Shown in pieces: positions 62,736-64,000 of a stretch of 64,000 bases of DNA. Position numbers and translations under genes: made by a program. A model generated the notes under the pieces. The model had not been told where the DNA came from and did not search any database. It saw only the letters and a program-made list of their open reading frames with translations. Origin of the DNA: Shinisaurus crocodilurus (taxonomy: Eukaryota; Chordata; Lepidosauria; Squamata; Shinisauridae); NCBI GenBank assembly GCA_021292165.1, contig CM037879.1, forward strand, positions 265,107,160 through 265,171,159, written 5' to 3'. The first letter of the stretch is position 1. Each line of letters starts with the position of its first letter.

Positions 62736-63537
62736 CAGGGATGTTGAAGAGTCCTTGGTCTCGAGTCACGAGTCGAGTCACGAGTCCTTGGACCCGAGTC
62801 TCGAGTCCGAGTCCAAGTCCTTGGTCCAAAATGGTGACTCACGAGTCACGAGTCACGAGTCCCTCCCAAAGCTGACTCCACGAGTCCCTATTAAAATCAA
62901 TGGGGTTTTCCCCCAACAAAATAAGGCTGCTTCAGATGTGTGGCATAAATAAATTCTAGGCACAAGCGTGCCTTTTTATTTCAAAACTCTGCAACTGATT
63001 TTGGCAAGAACAGACCAGGCAGACAAACCCAAAATAACCAGACAGGCAGAGGAGGCAGGGAACCCCAAAGCAGGCAGGCAGAGGTCTTTGTCTTGGACAA
63101 TTCAAACTGTGGAACTGGTCAAGAAGAGACCAGGCAGGCAGAGGAGGCTGGGAACCCCAAACAGGCAGGCAGAGGCAGCCAAACCCAAAATGTCTGAAAG
63201 GTTGCATTTTAGGGAAATGATTTAAAAAAATAAACTTGCTGTACTTCCTAAAACTTATCCATGTTGCATTTGAGGAACATGATTTTTTCTAAATGTTTGC
63301 CCCCCATTCTGGAACGGTGAGGTCTCATCACAATTTCACCCTCACTCTTCGCCGGCGATCGCACTCCTCTCCACTCCTTCTGGCACAGCCCAGGGATGTT
63401 CAAGAGTCCTTGGTCTCGAGTCCCGAGTCGAGTCTCGAGTCCCATTAAAAATATTGGGACTCGAGTCCGAGTCGAGTCAGAGGGGGGACTCAGTCCGACT
63501 CACGAGTCGAGTCCCCGAGTCCGAGTCCCCATCCCTG
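62736..63537. mobile_element. hAT element with GAGTC-rich ends, TSD GAAAAATG
   Basis: The left end cagggatgttgaagagtcct and the right end agtccccatccctg form short inverted repeats. A perfect 8-bp duplication GAAAAATG flanks it (62728-62735, 63538-63545). Both subterminal zones (62751-62890 and 63408-63525) are dense arrays of GAGTC, CGAGTC and ACGAGTC on one or the other strand. A second 'cagggatgttcaagagtcct' occurs internally at 63392. The core has a duplicated segment around 'agaccaggcag' and 'gcaggcaggcagagg' (about 63012-63180). No transposase is present. Confidence 0.9.
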
Positions 63538-63545
63538 GAAAAATG

Positions 63546-64000
63546 TACTGCTGCTTATGAAACAACTTGGGAGTCTTTTATATTTAAGTCCTCCCACAAC
63601 TACATTTTAACAGAGGAGACACTATAAATCCATCTGAATCACTCAAAGAGGTTTTTTGTAGCAATATTCATAGGCGTTAAATGTGTGGTGAAGATAACCA
63701 GAAATGGCAGAGCTGTCGCAGAATGTGTTTGATAGAATCCTAGCTATCTTCATTTTATGTACGGTTACCCTTCATCCTTCGTTACATTTTAGTATTTGAG
63801 CTTCAGTTGGGATCGGGAGGAGAATTTGGCACGGGGAGGAAATCAGAGTATAAATTGCTGCCCAAAATATATTTTCCAGGAAACATCATTTCTAGATAAT
63901 AATACGAATTTAGAATCCAGTTGTCTTTTCTTGTTAGAGCCTGTAACACAAAGCTTGTGTAATTTATATTTACAGCAAAGCCCAGAAGCGCTGCTATAGC
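63546..64000. other. Intronic sequence, no gene seen
   Basis: No exon or bounded element is recognised. The next KIAA1549 exon is not in the window. Confidence 0.5.

Noticed and set aside
1..64000. CRISPR arrays, bacterial operons, plasmid origins
   Set aside because: The window is vertebrate intronic DNA; direct repeats are microsatellites or transposon parts.

Overview
This is nuclear DNA of a vertebrate, very probably a squamate reptile. Three copies of the tRNA-derived Sauria SINE (44467, 44869, 48084) with their Bov-B-like 3' ends point to squamates. L1, CR1 and L2-type LINEs, several hAT families and TcMar-type MITEs share the window, a mix typical of lizard genomes. The species cannot be named from the sequence.

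The only host gene I can support is on the + strand: seven internal exons (18311-21064, 25578-25654, 31934-32111, 34792-34922, 37297-37480, 40308-40367, 51167-51312), each bounded by AG/GT, with compatible phases at all six junctions. They encode about 1,176 residues: a long Ser/Thr-rich mucin-like ectodomain (first exon), then the conserved ectodomain core of the KIAA1549 (UPF0606) family. KIAA1549 fits better than its paralog KIAA1549L. The signal-peptide exon lies upstream of the window, and the transmembrane and cytoplasmic exons lie downstream.

Everything else is intron, and most recognisable intron sequence is transposon. 1-18310: L2-type and CR1 LINE relics, hAT and TcMar MITEs, a 5S-rRNA-derived SINE, and an old L1 relic holding a 771-bp TA-flanked DNA transposon that appears to carry a GC-rich host first exon. 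21071-24385: a nearly complete antisense L2-type LINE that abuts the splice donor of the large exon. 25655-31933: a truncated hAT joined to a LINE whose 440-codon ORF ends in a C2H2 zinc finger. 37.9-48.3 kb: three hAT elements with target duplications; the largest (40955-46385) holds a 3.4-kb antisense L1, two Sauria SINEs and a CpG-rich segment. 51.9-55.7 kb: an L2-type LINE split at its YADD catalytic box by a CR1. 56036-61569: a full-length L1 with both ORFs open, flanked by a 14-bp target duplication. 62736-63537: a hAT whose ends are packed with GAGTC/CGAGTC words.

The host exons encode one continuous membrane-protein ectodomain. The transposons form a layered insertion record with recent activity: the two large L1 copies differ at only six residues over about 1,085 aligned codons.
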